From NCBI GenBank assembly GCA_028455995.1, contig JABELC010000004.1, positions 2,294,001 through 2,358,000 of the forward strand: 64,000 nucleotides of DNA, given 5' to 3'. The first letter of the stretch is position 1; each line of letters starts with the position of its first letter. The notes under the pieces were generated by a model, which made no database searches, had not been told where the DNA came from, and saw nothing but the letters and a program-made list of their open reading frames with translations. This document shows positions 25,972-37,330 of the stretch, piece after piece. This DNA comes from Scleromitrula shiraiana. Lineage: Eukaryota; Ascomycota; Leotiomycetes; Helotiales; Sclerotiniaceae. A program made the position numbers and the translations under genes.

Positions 25972-26682
25972 GATGTTATTGGCAGGCTTTGTAGGGTATT
26001 GTCGCGTGGGCTGGATATATGAATCTTAAGCACCCAGAGGATGTGCCAAAGCCGAAGCCGAAGCCGGTAGACAAGCTGGGGAACAAAGTTCAAGTTTCTC
26101 TTTTTGGTATCAGACAAGTATTGACGGTGTGAGTGGTATGTTTGTGGGAAGTAGGAAGGGGAAAGGGAAAGTATTGGGCATTGGGTAAAGTTAGAATATG
26201 GGAATGGGACAAAGAGATGTAAATCAGCTGGAATCTGCGTGATTTAAATACACTCAAAAGAACGGCCAATAGCTCTACTAACATGAAAGCATCAGCAATA
26301 AACTATGAACAATAGCATAGCCCCCTCCAATGATATATTTTCTTCCCGCCAGATGCAGTGAAGATTTTTTGATGACTATAAATTCTCTAATAATTGCGAT
26401 CCATTTCCGTTGGTGAATTAAGATGGCGTAAAGCTGTTACCGTCATACGACTAGTAGAACCAACAGATATCCACCCGCATTCCAGAAGTGCATATCTTCG
26501 TCCATGAAAGTAATTGGCCAATCTCTTTCCCCGAAGATATGGCACATCATTCATGTTACTGTAAAGCAGGTACTTTCCCCAATTCCTTCACCTGTGCGCT
26601 ACATCAAAATCGCGCATATAATTTTCAAGATTAGCAAACGTGCTTCTTGATATTGTTGATTATGGCCAATTTGTATTTATTA

Positions 26683-26718
26683 TTATTAGTTATTAGTTAT
26701 TAGTTATTAGTTATTAGT
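26683..26718. repeat. TTAGTTA-type tandem repeat
   Basis: About five TTATTAG/TTAGTTA units. Confidence 0.85.
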
Positions 26719-26946
26719 AAATCGTGGCTGGATGCTAACCGCGAAAATGTTATCTAGTGAATGTGTGAAATAAATCCCTCATTGAAGAGCAGGGCCTCCA
26801 TGTTGAGTTCAGGTTGGCATTATTTGATAAATGGTGAAAGCCATGGTAAGTAAGCAATTTTATCTATACTTGTAGTACTACGTACATGTATATGTATGTA
26901 ATAGATTTTATGATCAAGGTAATTGATATCTGGGACCAATTTTATT

Positions 26947-26974
26947 TTATTTGTATTTGTATTTGTATTTGTAT
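26947..26974. repeat. ATTTGT hexanucleotide repeat
   Basis: Four to five copies of ATTTGT. Confidence 0.85.
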
Positions 26975-27135
26975 GTGTCAAAATTCTATATTTTGAAGAT
27001 GGTATTTGAATTTGTAAAATCGTTCGTTCTATGAAAAGATTGAACGTTTTCCGTCAATCTAGGACCAAGCTTTTTTGACGATGATTTTAGACCCGGCTTT
27101 CAAGTGCCAAGTTGCCAACCGAGAATAATAATACA

Positions 27136-27164
27136 GATTTCTAGGATTTCTAGGATTTCTAGGA
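27136..27164. repeat. Nine-base GATTTCTAG tandem repeat
   Basis: Three perfect copies of a GATTTCTAG unit. Confidence 0.85.
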
Positions 27165-28009
27165 TGGCACGGTCTATATAAAAAGTTGGAGTTTTGTCTG
27201 TTTTATGGTCCGTGTTGATGTGTGTGGTGAACAAGTCACTACCGTTATTACCTACTATGTACATCGTACTGTAGGTATCCATTCAGAGAGTGGGAGGGGA
27301 GTGTCGAGATTAACCCCACATCATTCTCGGAAGATTGAACCTGTAGCCTGTAATCCAATACTACTGTAGCATCGCCAAATAGAGTAAGCATGTGGACGGA
27401 CTTATTGGAGTTGGGACCTAGACTTTGAATAATGCCCAGATGTTTTGAAAGTATCGCACTGTGGTTATTGAGGTCAGACGAAAACCCAGAAGCCTCAGAA
27501 GCCTCAGTGTAACTTTGTCAACACTGATAAGCTGGACCCAGGATATTTCCAAGTGCAAGAACCTTCAAGATCAGAATCCCTGGTTGTCGTTTCCAGATGG
27601 TATGAAAAGCTGAGTATTCGCGAAACGATAACGCTATTGGTTGAGATGTTCAGACGGAGACTTTTCACAGCGTAACCTTGGACAACATGGCAAAAAACCT
27701 ACGGTGGTTGCAACTCCTAAATTCCGAATGGTACAGCCTTCATTTTAATAACTGAAGGACTTGTGTAATCAATCAAGATTGCTTGGGGTCCCAACTTCAC
27801 TTATCACTGTAAGGCTGTAAATGGGTAAAACATCTTGTGATTTTATCAATTGCCCCAATCCCAGCCGTGAAAGCAAGCTCCGGATCCACAAACCAAAGTC
27901 TTGGGTATAATAAATCTCAAACCGCGGGCGTGGCTATGGCGTTATAATTCAACTTTTTCTCCGAGTTAAATGGGTTGGTGTGCACATAGTCGATAAATGC
28001 AAGGTCCAG

Positions 28010-29433
28010 TCAGGCAGAGTTTGGTAATGTGACCTTGTTGTCTCTATATAAAAACCTACCGTTTTCTGTGTCTCGTTTCTTTTTCATCATTCGCCGATGA
28101 CCGCGACTTGTACGATGTGCTTCCCATTGTTTTTCGGTCATTAGGACGGTATGGCATAGATCACATACTTTCTGTGTCCTTTGATCTTTACTTTGAGCAT
28201 GCTCTAAGGAAGATTTAGGATCGAGAAATTCTCCAGCCAGAGGAGACATTTCGCTCGGCGTGGGGAGGTCATTTCCAGATAGAAAGTCTTGGGTGACACT
28301 AACAGCGGGACTGGATACACTGCTTGCCCAACTTGCGACGTCTGTTCCATCAAGAAGATATAGCCTGTCGATCGCATTACGATTGGCCAACTCGGGAATC
28401 AGCTTCAGTCTAATCCATTGAATTTGACGCTTCGCGTATTGCCGAGTTGCAATTTTCATTTTGTCTAATGAGTCATTGTAAAGGGCGTCTTGTTGGTCTT
28501 GGTGTGTATTGCCGTCTCGGAGCATACGGAGATAAGGCTCGAACTCTTTCCATCCGATAGAGGTCCATATTCCACGAGAGAGATCGACGCTTACCCCAAC
28601 ATTATTTTGTTCCTGGAGCATTTCTTCTGAGGATTTCACTTCGTCTAGCAAACCTGCTTCAACCATTCTATCAACTCTTTTATCGAGTCTCGTTTTGAGG
28701 GCATCAGACTCAGCATGAACCCAGAAAAGCAACGGTGATCCGATCTCAAATGTGCCGCGGGAGCCCGGAATGCGTTCTAAGGTTGTTTCTTTCTGCTCTT
28801 TGTATATCTCAGAAGCCTTCTTGCCTCGGCTCAGGAAGATCAAGAGCGACGTCCGGATTTTGCGTCTGTCATTCGGGTGCCATCGTGCTGCCATATCAGG
28901 ATCAACCTCCTTCAGTCGAGCCAATATCTGTTCTGTAGGTGCATCCAGTATGGGAAAACGTCGAGAGATCTCTTCGACCGACAATTTTCTGTCTGAAGGC
29001 TGTTTCGCGGGTACAAGGGAATCTTCGAATAGTAGGGATTGCGTGTAGTAGTGAGTTCCACCTACTACAATAGGTAAACGACCTCTCGATCTAATTTCGC
29101 GGATTATATCACTGGCTTTTTTCTTAAATGTCCCAACTGTCCATGTTTGTGCATCCATGGGAATGACCCCTAATAAGTGATGTGGAATACCATTTTGTTC
29201 CTCAACTGAGATCTTATTTGTGATAATAGGTAAGCCCGTGTACATTTGCATAACATCGCCGTTTATTATTTCGCCATTAAATCGGGTTGCGAGATCGATT
29301 GCTAACTGAGAGAATGTTAGGATGACAGACAGCGAAGAGCAGACAGAAGGCACCACGATCATACTTGCGATTTTCCTGTGCCAGTAGCACCAAGAACGAA
29401 TATTAACGGATCTTTTGGGGCCTCATGGGCCAT
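28010..29433 (-). CDS. MOD5: tRNA isopentenyltransferase (MOD5/MiaA family)
   Basis: Transfers dimethylallyl from DMAPP to A37 of tRNAs reading UNN codons; in yeast the same gene serves cytosol, mitochondria and nucleus. Exons (minus): 29365-29433 and 28010-29305; 454 aa. Exon 1 encodes MAHEAPKDPLIFVLGATGTG and the rest of the P-loop; the intron falls just after GKSQ, and exon 2 resumes with LAIDLATRFNGEIINGDVMQ. Family motifs GGTHYY, the Arg/Lys-rich HPNDRRKIRTSL segment and ATRQYAKRQIQWIR are visible. The C-terminus has a C2H2 zinc finger (CDLCHTVLMTEKQWEAH, then H five residues later), a eukaryotic Mod5 feature. Just before the stop a very short GT-AG look-alike (about 16 nt) is read through. 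Confidence 0.95.
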
Positions 29434-29805
29434 GGTGAGTATTTTTCTGAAATTGTAATATAATTTACGCAGCATCAAGAAAATGTGTGCTGGGCACAAA
29501 ATTCGGCAAATAAATATTTTCTGCAGTATCTTATCTACCAGCCCTGGTATTGACTAGCCCGGAAGAATGAATCCGCCGAATCGATATCCAATGCATATAA
29601 AAATATTCTCCATAGAAGTTCTACCTATCTACTACCTACATATTATATAACTGATGGGGTGGTTAAAACCTATGTCATGGGTTGTATATGGCAAATACAT
29701 TAATGCATTAATATTTTAATCGTTTTATCTTAGTATGCTTCTATAAATGCTCATCCAGTGACCCTCCAACGCCTTGCTAAAAGTAGATCTAATAGAGCAA
29801 AACTC
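29434..29805. other. Spacer between MOD5 and ORC2
   Basis: MOD5 promoter and ORC2 3' end region. AT-rich; nothing else recognised. Confidence 0.55.
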
Positions 29806-31677
29806 TTATGATACAATATCTTCAAGAATGTTCTCTAATTCCTCCTTCCTGAACGGTACACAGAGCATTTCTGTTCCTAGTGCATCTTTTTTACTCTCAA
29901 TCATCTGATGGTCGTGAAATCTGTATGAGGATTAGCATTTGGTCATCTTGGGCGTTATAAGGCGAACTGACTCTTTTAGCAATGTTCTAAAATTCATTTC
30001 ATTGCTACAAATGAATTCTTCAACAGCTTTTTGATACAAAACTCTGTACTCAACACCAGATTCATTCTTCCTACTTGCACCACCGCCATCATCATCGCCA
30101 TCCTCGTTCTCGGCAACATGATGTTCGTCCATGGTTGCCAATTGTTCTCCTATCAAAACTCTAAACAGATTCTTTGCATTTTCTGGTAAACTTTTGAGTA
30201 CGAAACTGATACCACCTTTTCCTCCCACTTTCCTTCCACTTCTACCAAGGAGATCATGAACTTCATCTACTACGTCAATTTCTACTGTGTAAGGTAAGAA
30301 AGTTGTACAATCATGAAACAAGAAATTGAATGTTGAGCGAAGTGAACTATCCCAAAGCAAGGGAAACGAAGGATGATCCGCAGATACGATTAGACAAATC
30401 TGTGGATGCGAGCTCAACCGTGAAAGTATCATTTGAGATGCAGGTCGACGAAGAGCAGAGCCATCGATAGAGTGGATGATCAGAGTAATGTTCTGAGTTT
30501 CATCTTGTTCAAGTAAACTCGTAAGATTTTCAAGCATTTCAGTAGGTTGTGAACCCAATTTTGTGCCAATCCCACAAACCGCACTTGCAACAGTATTTAG
30601 GACATCTTTGACAGTAAGACTTTGCACGTAGCCATTGACTACGACTATTTTCTCTTTGGTATGGTCAGTCATAGATTTGTACATATACTCAGCAAATTTC
30701 AAGAGGAGATGCCTTTTTGACCCCCAGCCATAGATACAGATATTGAAATTTTGACTGAGTTCAAATTGCCATTGATTGAAAGATTTGGCGTGTACATCCT
30801 GTAAGAAGTCCATATCATCTGCATGTTGGTCCTTGTAGCCCCGTTCAATTCTAAAATACTCTTCATGATCGAGCAGCGACAAGGAAGACAGGTTGGAGTT
30901 TGCAGTTTTAGATCTTCCAGGTCGGTTTTGAGAGAAGTATAACTCATGTGGCGCAAGGTCTTGAGGTGGTGTCAGTGATCTTTGTCGATTTTTTGATCCC
31001 TTGACTCGACCTCGCCCACGTTTAGAAGGCGTAGACGGTTCACCTGACTCCTCGAATAGATTAACTGTTCCTTGATCGTCACCAGGTTCTAGATCATCGT
31101 CTTCTTCTGAATCGTATACTTGATTCGCAATATCTTCCTCTTCGTCGTCATTATCACTGACATTACCAAGGATTGTGCGCTCTATAAGTGTTCTGGTACT
31201 CTTTCTTCTGGCGGATCGATCAATGTTACGTCTGAGACGAGGGGTTTCGTCTGCGCCTGTAATGCCACTGAGTTTAGTTGGCGTTGCAAAAAGCTTATTG
31301 ATATGCCGGATTGAACTGGGTGTGTGGTTCTGAGGTTTGATTAGGCCCAGATTTGAGCGAGTTGGTGATTGGCCATTAGTCGTATGATGGACTTCCGACG
31401 CAGATCGATTTTGTTCTATTATCGCATCGCTTTGTACGATATGTGGTTCACCCTCCTCTGCGGATTCCTCAGCATTGGGGATATTTTCCTTCTCGACGGC
31501 ATCGTTATGGCTGCGTGTTTTCCGGTTCTTGCACTTTGGGGTAGCATCTGAATCATCTTCTGACAGATGCCTCGTCCCTGGTGATATTCGGGTACTCGAT
31601 CGAGTTCTTTTCATGTTGATATTATGATTTTTGTTAATTCCATTTTCTGCTTCATCCGACTGCGCTTTTCCCCTCAT
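29806..31677 (-). CDS. ORC2: Origin recognition complex subunit 2
   Basis: ORC subunit that marks replication origins in the nucleus. Exons (minus): 29972-31677 and 29806-29920; 606 aa. The N-terminal half (about 280 residues) is disordered, basic and acidic by turns, with an Arg/Ser-rich start and an EEDIANQVYDSEEDDDLEPG segment. The C-terminal ORC2 domain has the degenerate AAA+ region ICIYGWGSKRHLL in place of a Walker A, as usual for Orc2, then VVNGYVQSLTVKDVL and LLWDSSLRSTFNFLFHD. It ends in a winged-helix-like part, NEMNFRTLLKE|FHDHQMIESKKD, joined across the intron. Start 31677 is the first ATG in frame; a later Met before KRTRSSTR is possible. Divergent from CUT12, with starts 310 bp apart. 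Confidence 0.92.
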
Positions 31678-31987
31678 AGCGAGGGAGGAAATCCAATAGA
31701 TCTTTGAAGTGACATCAGATTTTTGGTTGATATATTGCACTTTCAGTTTGTAAACAACATTTTGCCAATTCGCGACTTTCTTTATGGGGTAACTTGTGGG
31801 GACTGCCGTTGCCTGGTACAGAATCGCGTCTAATAACCCTTGCAAGGAGTGAATGTAAACAAAAAATGCCTGTATCTGATTGTCACTTCCGAAAAAGGGC
31901 TATCACAACCACCGAATTCAACCTCTCTAACATAGGAATGGATATCTAATTAACATTTTACACTTCAACATCCAAGATACAGTGACC
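31678..31987. promoter_or_regulatory. Shared promoter of ORC2 and CUT12
   Basis: 310-bp divergent spacer. It contains TCGCGT at 31824-31829, which fits the loose WCGCGW core of MCB cell-cycle boxes; with a single copy, this is suggestive only. Confidence 0.4.
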
Positions 31988-34292
31988 ATGCTCAATTGGT
32001 GGTTAGGGCGCCCAGTAGATGGTGCTCAGCGCATCCCAGGTATGTAATTGTTCTTATTTACACCAGTTTGTATTGATGCATCATTCGAGCATATAATGCA
32101 AATAGATTTGTTATTTACAATTCTCAGGCGCAGATCCGGATGCGGAAGCTCCTGAAACCCCAGCACCTGTTTTCGCAGCTCGTGCTCTTAAGAGCGCCTT
32201 CTTTGGCACTCCTGGTCTACCCCAAGATGATACTCTGTACGGAATCGAGAAGGAAGAGGACGAAATGGTTGGCAGAGAAAATCGACGGTCGCAAAATTTT
32301 TCAACTTCTCCCACGAGACCACCTGGAATCTTGATGACTCCAGGCACTGCAGCGACCAGAAGGAAGACCGTTTCTTTTGGATCAGAAGTTGTCGATAAGG
32401 ATGGTAGAGATGGGTCGCGAAAATCTATTGGGAGAGCTGCTACACCGTATAGCAAATCCGAAAAGTCCTCAAATATCAAAACGCCTAAAGCCGAAGAATT
32501 ATCACAACCCACGAAGAAGACTGCTCTCATGAAAACGTTGGAAGATTCTCGAGGAACAGATAGCTCTTTTAAGAAACGTAACCAATCTTCTACCACACAT
32601 TCAATATTACCAGATCCAAGACTAGTCAGAGACAAGGATATATTACGTTCGAATGTTAATGCGAGAGAGTCGAAGAGAACACAATCGAGTGATGAAGGGT
32701 TATTCAGACAAGCTGGGTCCGGAGGTGATAGCGATGGGGATTTTACAGTCGACATAAACGAACCTCGCTCACAGTCAGGAAAATTTTGGAAGTCCGAATT
32801 TCAAAAGTATCACGATGATGCACAAGCCCAGATGAAGCAGTTGGTTAATTACAAACAGCTTGCCAAATCATATGCCAAGAAAAAGGATGCAGAGGCTCTC
32901 GATTTAGCAGAGAAATTAAAAGAGGAGCAACAAAAGGTTGTTACGATGGAAAACAATATCAGCGAGTTAATGTTAAAAGTCGCGGAGGAAGGAAGAGTGG
33001 ACGGGGATGCTTCTCCTGAGATGATGAGGGATCTTGCTCGCCAAACAGCCTTGGCATTTCAATATCGTATTCAGGTAGAGGAATTTCGCAAAGCTGTGGA
33101 AGGAGATGGGAACCTGGCCGCGGCTCTACCGAGGTGCGACTCGAAGGGTACGAAAGACGATTCGAAAGACATCACTACACTGCGAGAAGAGTTGGAGAAA
33201 GCCCGATATGCCTTAGATGCAATGGAAAAGACTGCTTCTAAACTCCGTGAAGAGAACAACAAACTTTCACAAGATCTGCTCCATTCTGATTTGCGTTTCG
33301 AGAAACATACAGAAAGCTGCGAAAAGCGATTGAAGCTCGCCGAAGAACAACGCCACAAAAAAGACGAACGATTTCAAACTCTTCAAAATGACTATGATCA
33401 GCTCAGACAAACAGCAAAAACCTCGCGACGTGATGCAGAGAATCTTCTAAGAAAACGTCATGACCAGGTAGTGGAGTTGAAGAAGGAGATTGCATCTCTG
33501 AAAGGTACACAATCGACGATACATGATCTTCAGCAGATGCTTGATGGAAAATCTGCTGAGCATGATCATGCAGTTCAGGAGTACAAGAATGAAATTTCAC
33601 TCTTGAAAGAAGGACCAGTAACATCTACAAATACAAAGATATACTCGAACAACTGTGAAAACGACGATACAGATTTATTCCGAACCATCAGTCGCTCACC
33701 CGATAAATCTCATGCCCTTTCCAGTGGTATTCCAATTTCTGCACGTTCCCTTACACGGCCATCCAAGACATTAACTTCATTCAAACCCGCACATTCTGAG
33801 GCACCCGCAGAAGCTATTTCTCGATCCTCGCATGCGGCATTGTCTGAAATTACTAATTTTGCGACCTCAGAAAAGCTTGCCTTCCAAAAATCCAAGAAGG
33901 TTGATTACACTCCATTGACAAATCGTTTCGCTGATCTCACTCTCGATTCTGCAAACTTTAATTCAACTGTCGATCTACCACTTCTTCCTACCCGAAATAG
34001 CCATGAAAGTAGATGCACAGCTGCTAGTCCTAGACCAAAAATCTTCAACATCCCGTCTAGCCCCCCCAAAGCGACTGTCGCTAGATCTCGAGACGTCGAC
34101 CAATCGAGGTTAACCAATGATTTTGGAACAGCACGTCAAACGGCTACGACCTCGAATCGGCCTTCCACTTTGGGCGGCACAAAAAGATGTGCATTACCTC
34201 CTGACAGGGTGGCAGCAGCTAAGGCCAGGTTGGCACAAAAGAACGCAGAGAAGAGAAGAGCTCGGGCATTGGCCGCCACTAACATCAGATGA
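31988..34292 (+). CDS. cut12: Spindle pole body-associated protein, Cut12 type
   Basis: Probable SPB component needed for bipolar spindle formation; in S. pombe Cut12 links Plo1 activation to the SPB. Exons 31988-32039 and 32128-34292; 738 aa. Exon 1 encodes MLNWWLGRPVDGAQRIP. The conserved N-terminal Cut12 region includes ALKSAFFGTPGLPQDD and RPPGILMTPGTAATRRKTVSF. KTVSF at residues 97-101 fits the PP1 docking consensus (RVxF type). A long coiled coil occupies about residues 190-460 (heptad-rich, EELEKARYALDAMEKTASKL and similar). The C-terminal third is Ser/Thr/Pro-rich and disordered, ending in a basic helix (AKARLAQKNAEKRRARALAA). Confidence 0.85.
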
Positions 34293-35531
34293 TTCGCATT
34301 GGCATCGGATTTCGTATGGTTGGAGTTATATTTTAATTGTATATTTAGTGTTCTTGAAATACGGACAAATAGTATGGCGCTATGGTGTTTAATGGTGATA
34401 CCAGACAGGGAAATGGTTGTGTTGTACACTTAGGATTTGATTCATGATACCTCAAAGTCTCAGCTAGAGACCTCTGTGTTTTATTATCCGTCATGTTTTC
34501 GTCCTTGCTTGCGCTTTTCGAAGTTATTAATTAATAGCAATATGATTTCAATACTTCAATTTAATCAGATACTACAATTTCCTGCTACGTAAAATTTATG
34601 GCAATAAATCGTCAGCTGGTGCTAAATCGGCTGCGTAAGACCGTATAGTGTTGGCCTGTAAATGGGACGAAAGTTGAAGATGGAAAGGGGGCAAAACATC
34701 CCTCTTTGCACTTTAAGCGAATTATCATCGATCACTCAGAAGACTAATAACTTGATGACCAAATCTTTGTCATTTTAGACCCATCCTCGCCATTCATGAA
34801 TGTTTGACGCCACAACAATTGTATACAGTCTTATCTTATCTGGGGCTCGGAAATATCGGATGTATATTATGATGTTAAAGACTTTACCGCTACTGTATAC
34901 CAATAACTAACTATATACCAATAACTATTAGCGAAATAGCATATCAATACAGTCAGTGCATTGCTCCATAATGCACTACTGTACAGTCAGCCTGTACTGT
35001 ACTTATCGTTAGATGGATCCATATTTGCTTTAGCCTCGATGACTTGAAGGCGAGGCGCGATTCATTTCAAGCACCGAATCAGTTCAAATGACCACAAACT
35101 AATAAACCACAAATTCCTTTTTCACACACCAACACTTCACTTCTTTTTCCTTCTCAATCTTCATCTGTCACTCTTCATCTCTTGAATACTATAGTGAATT
35201 ACAAAGAAAGAACCATATATCCTGCTATTCAATAATATTTTGTTCTCGATTTATCTACATTTGACTTGGATCAACTTTCTCATTCGGGTTATCACTTTTG
35301 AATCGAGTCCCGCCTAACAACAATCTCGTTACTTCGTCAGCTGTCTTTTATTAAATCTTACTTTCTCTCTTTTTTGAGTCGGGTGCTTTATTACTCTTCT
35401 TAACCTGCGATTGATTTTCACGATCGATTTCTTCTAATAAAAAGCTCACATTTCCTCATCTCATACTCAAAACCATCTCAGTCTTTACCAACAACACCCC
35501 TTCGGCGAATCTTCGAAGACTTTCACCAAAA
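34293..35531. promoter_or_regulatory. CDC34 upstream region with pyrimidine-rich leader
   Basis: About 1.2 kb. From about 35100 to 35530 the plus strand is strongly CT-rich, typical of core promoter and 5' leader DNA of well-expressed fungal genes. No gene seen in 34293-35100. Confidence 0.5.
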
Positions 35532-36340
35532 ATGTCTGCAGCTGCTGCACAAAATCGTTTGATGAGCGAGTACAAGGGACTTGCAAAGGAGAAATGGGTC
35601 AATATTGAGGTAAACTAATTTCTACGGCCTGGTTGTTCTTTATACTGATGGTGTTCCATAGCTGAACGAGGGCGCCCTCTTCAAATGGAACATTGGTTTA
35701 ATGGTCATTAATTCCGAAAGTGCTTTTAATGGTGCATATTTCAAGGTACGTTAATTTATTCTACGGCGTTTTAAATGCTAACTTAGAAATATAGGCAGAA
35801 ATGACCTTCACCGACACCTACCCATACAACCCTCCCACATTCAAATTCCTCCGACCGATCTTCCACCCTAATATCTATCCTGACGGAAAGTTGTGTATAT
35901 CAATCTTGCATGCGCCCGGAGAAGATGAACAGTCTGGCGAAAGTGCTAGCGAACGTTGGTCACCATTGCAAGGCGTTGAATCGGTTTTACGCTCCGTCCT
36001 CCTTCTCCTTGACGACCCCGAGATCAATTCTCCTGCAAATGTCGACGCAAGTGTGATGTATCGTGATAACCGGGAAGCATACAACCAGAAAGCAGCGGCT
36101 GCTGTAGCTGCTTCCAAGCTGGATGTCCCTAAGGATTTCAAAATGCCTACAACCCTGGAGACTGCCCCACCTGCGAAGGTTGTAGACGATGATGCTTTTT
36201 GGGCTGAGAGTGACGAAGAAAACGATTTCGGTGCTAGTGATAGTTCTGACGATTTTGGTGTAGACGAGGATGAGGATGATGGGGAAGAACAAGAAAGCGA
36301 GGGTGAGGGTGAAAACGATGACGATGAGATGGAAGAATAA
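35532..36340 (+). CDS. CDC34: Ubiquitin-conjugating enzyme E2, Cdc34 (Ubc3) type
   Basis: E2 that works with SCF ubiquitin ligases in G1/S control. Exons 35532-35609, 35662-35745 and 35795-36340; 235 aa. UBC fold with YPYNPPTFKF, HPNIYPDGKLCISIL (catalytic Cys88, codon 35894-35896), and the acidic loop insertion HAPGEDEQSGESASERWSP diagnostic of the Cdc34/Ube2R/Ube2G group. The C-terminus from about residue 180 is extremely acidic (runs such as DEDEDDGEEQESEGEGE), the Cdc34 tail that contacts the SCF. Both introns fall early in the UBC domain. Confidence 0.95.
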
Positions 36341-37330
36341 ATGAAGGGACCTGCAGTGTTGGGCCTCAAGAGCAGAGAGAATCATCAGTTTCTTCGCTAA
36401 GCCTAGAGCTAATATTGTGGTTTTATCTTCACCATCGAAGGCTTTATTTCATTTATCTTCAATGCATAGCACAGCGAAGGCCGCGTGGTTTACATGGTGG
36501 GCGCATAGTTATTCGATATTGGTTGCACACCTCTACGGCGTTTGTCTCTTTTCCTATAGGGTATTTCTGGGCCTTTAGATGTGGGCGAACATGGCGAGGT
36601 AAAGAGTGATTTAGGGTGGTATGTTAGGTCAAGGCGTTTGCAGCTGCGAGAGGGGAAGATACGTTAGTAACAGCTGCTATTAACAAATCTATAAATAGCC
36701 AAGCTCTTGATTTCCCATTCATAAATTAACCAGTATCTGAAGTAGTAAACATATATGAGATGATTTCCTATCAATATTAAGTAGATCCATTCATGTGTTA
36801 AAGTTTTGAAAGTAACTGTAAGATCAAGGATGGCTCTATCTAAGTAACAGCATGTATTATCATAAGTATGTAACCCTTTACATAGATACTCCTATAAATA
36901 ATTCTTTTCAGTATCGTCCTCGCATTTGATCTGATAGTCTAGTTGAGTTGAATAGCTGGAGCGTAAAGGAGGGGTATATGATTATAGCCTTGTCCGCCTT
37001 ATCCGCCTTGTGCACATTCTAGTCCGAGCGTTTGGATTTCCTTAAGCTTCACGATTGAACGAATAGCTCCGTATATTGCGCTTTGTCAAAAGAGGTTTCC
37101 TATCCATGAAATCTAATATTTTAATCCACCTTCTTCAAGCAGGCCTCGAATTTTTATTTCGCCGCAAATCTCATGCCATACGTCCCACAATACTTGCTGA
37201 TATACTCGAGCCTTTTGTTGCTTCTACTTTCATGATCTGCAGGCCAATTTATCACAGATCTTCGATACAAAAAGCAATAAAGTAAAGGCAGAAGGTCAAG
37301 TCGATTTGAGGTGTACTTATTTTAGTAAAC
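36341..37330. other. Spacer after CDC34
   Basis: No supported gene. Short frames at 36415-36609 and 37076-37285 lack any recognisable feature. Confidence 0.55.

Larger units (their letters stand above)
25972..28009. other. Spacer upstream of the P-type ATPase
   Basis: About 2 kb with no supported gene. Carries TTAGTTA, ATTTGT and GATTTCTAG tandem repeats. Confidence 0.6.

Noticed and set aside
28020..28045. Second intron near the MOD5 3' end (GTAGGT to ATATAG)
   Set aside because: It would be only about 16 nt, and the frame is open without it.
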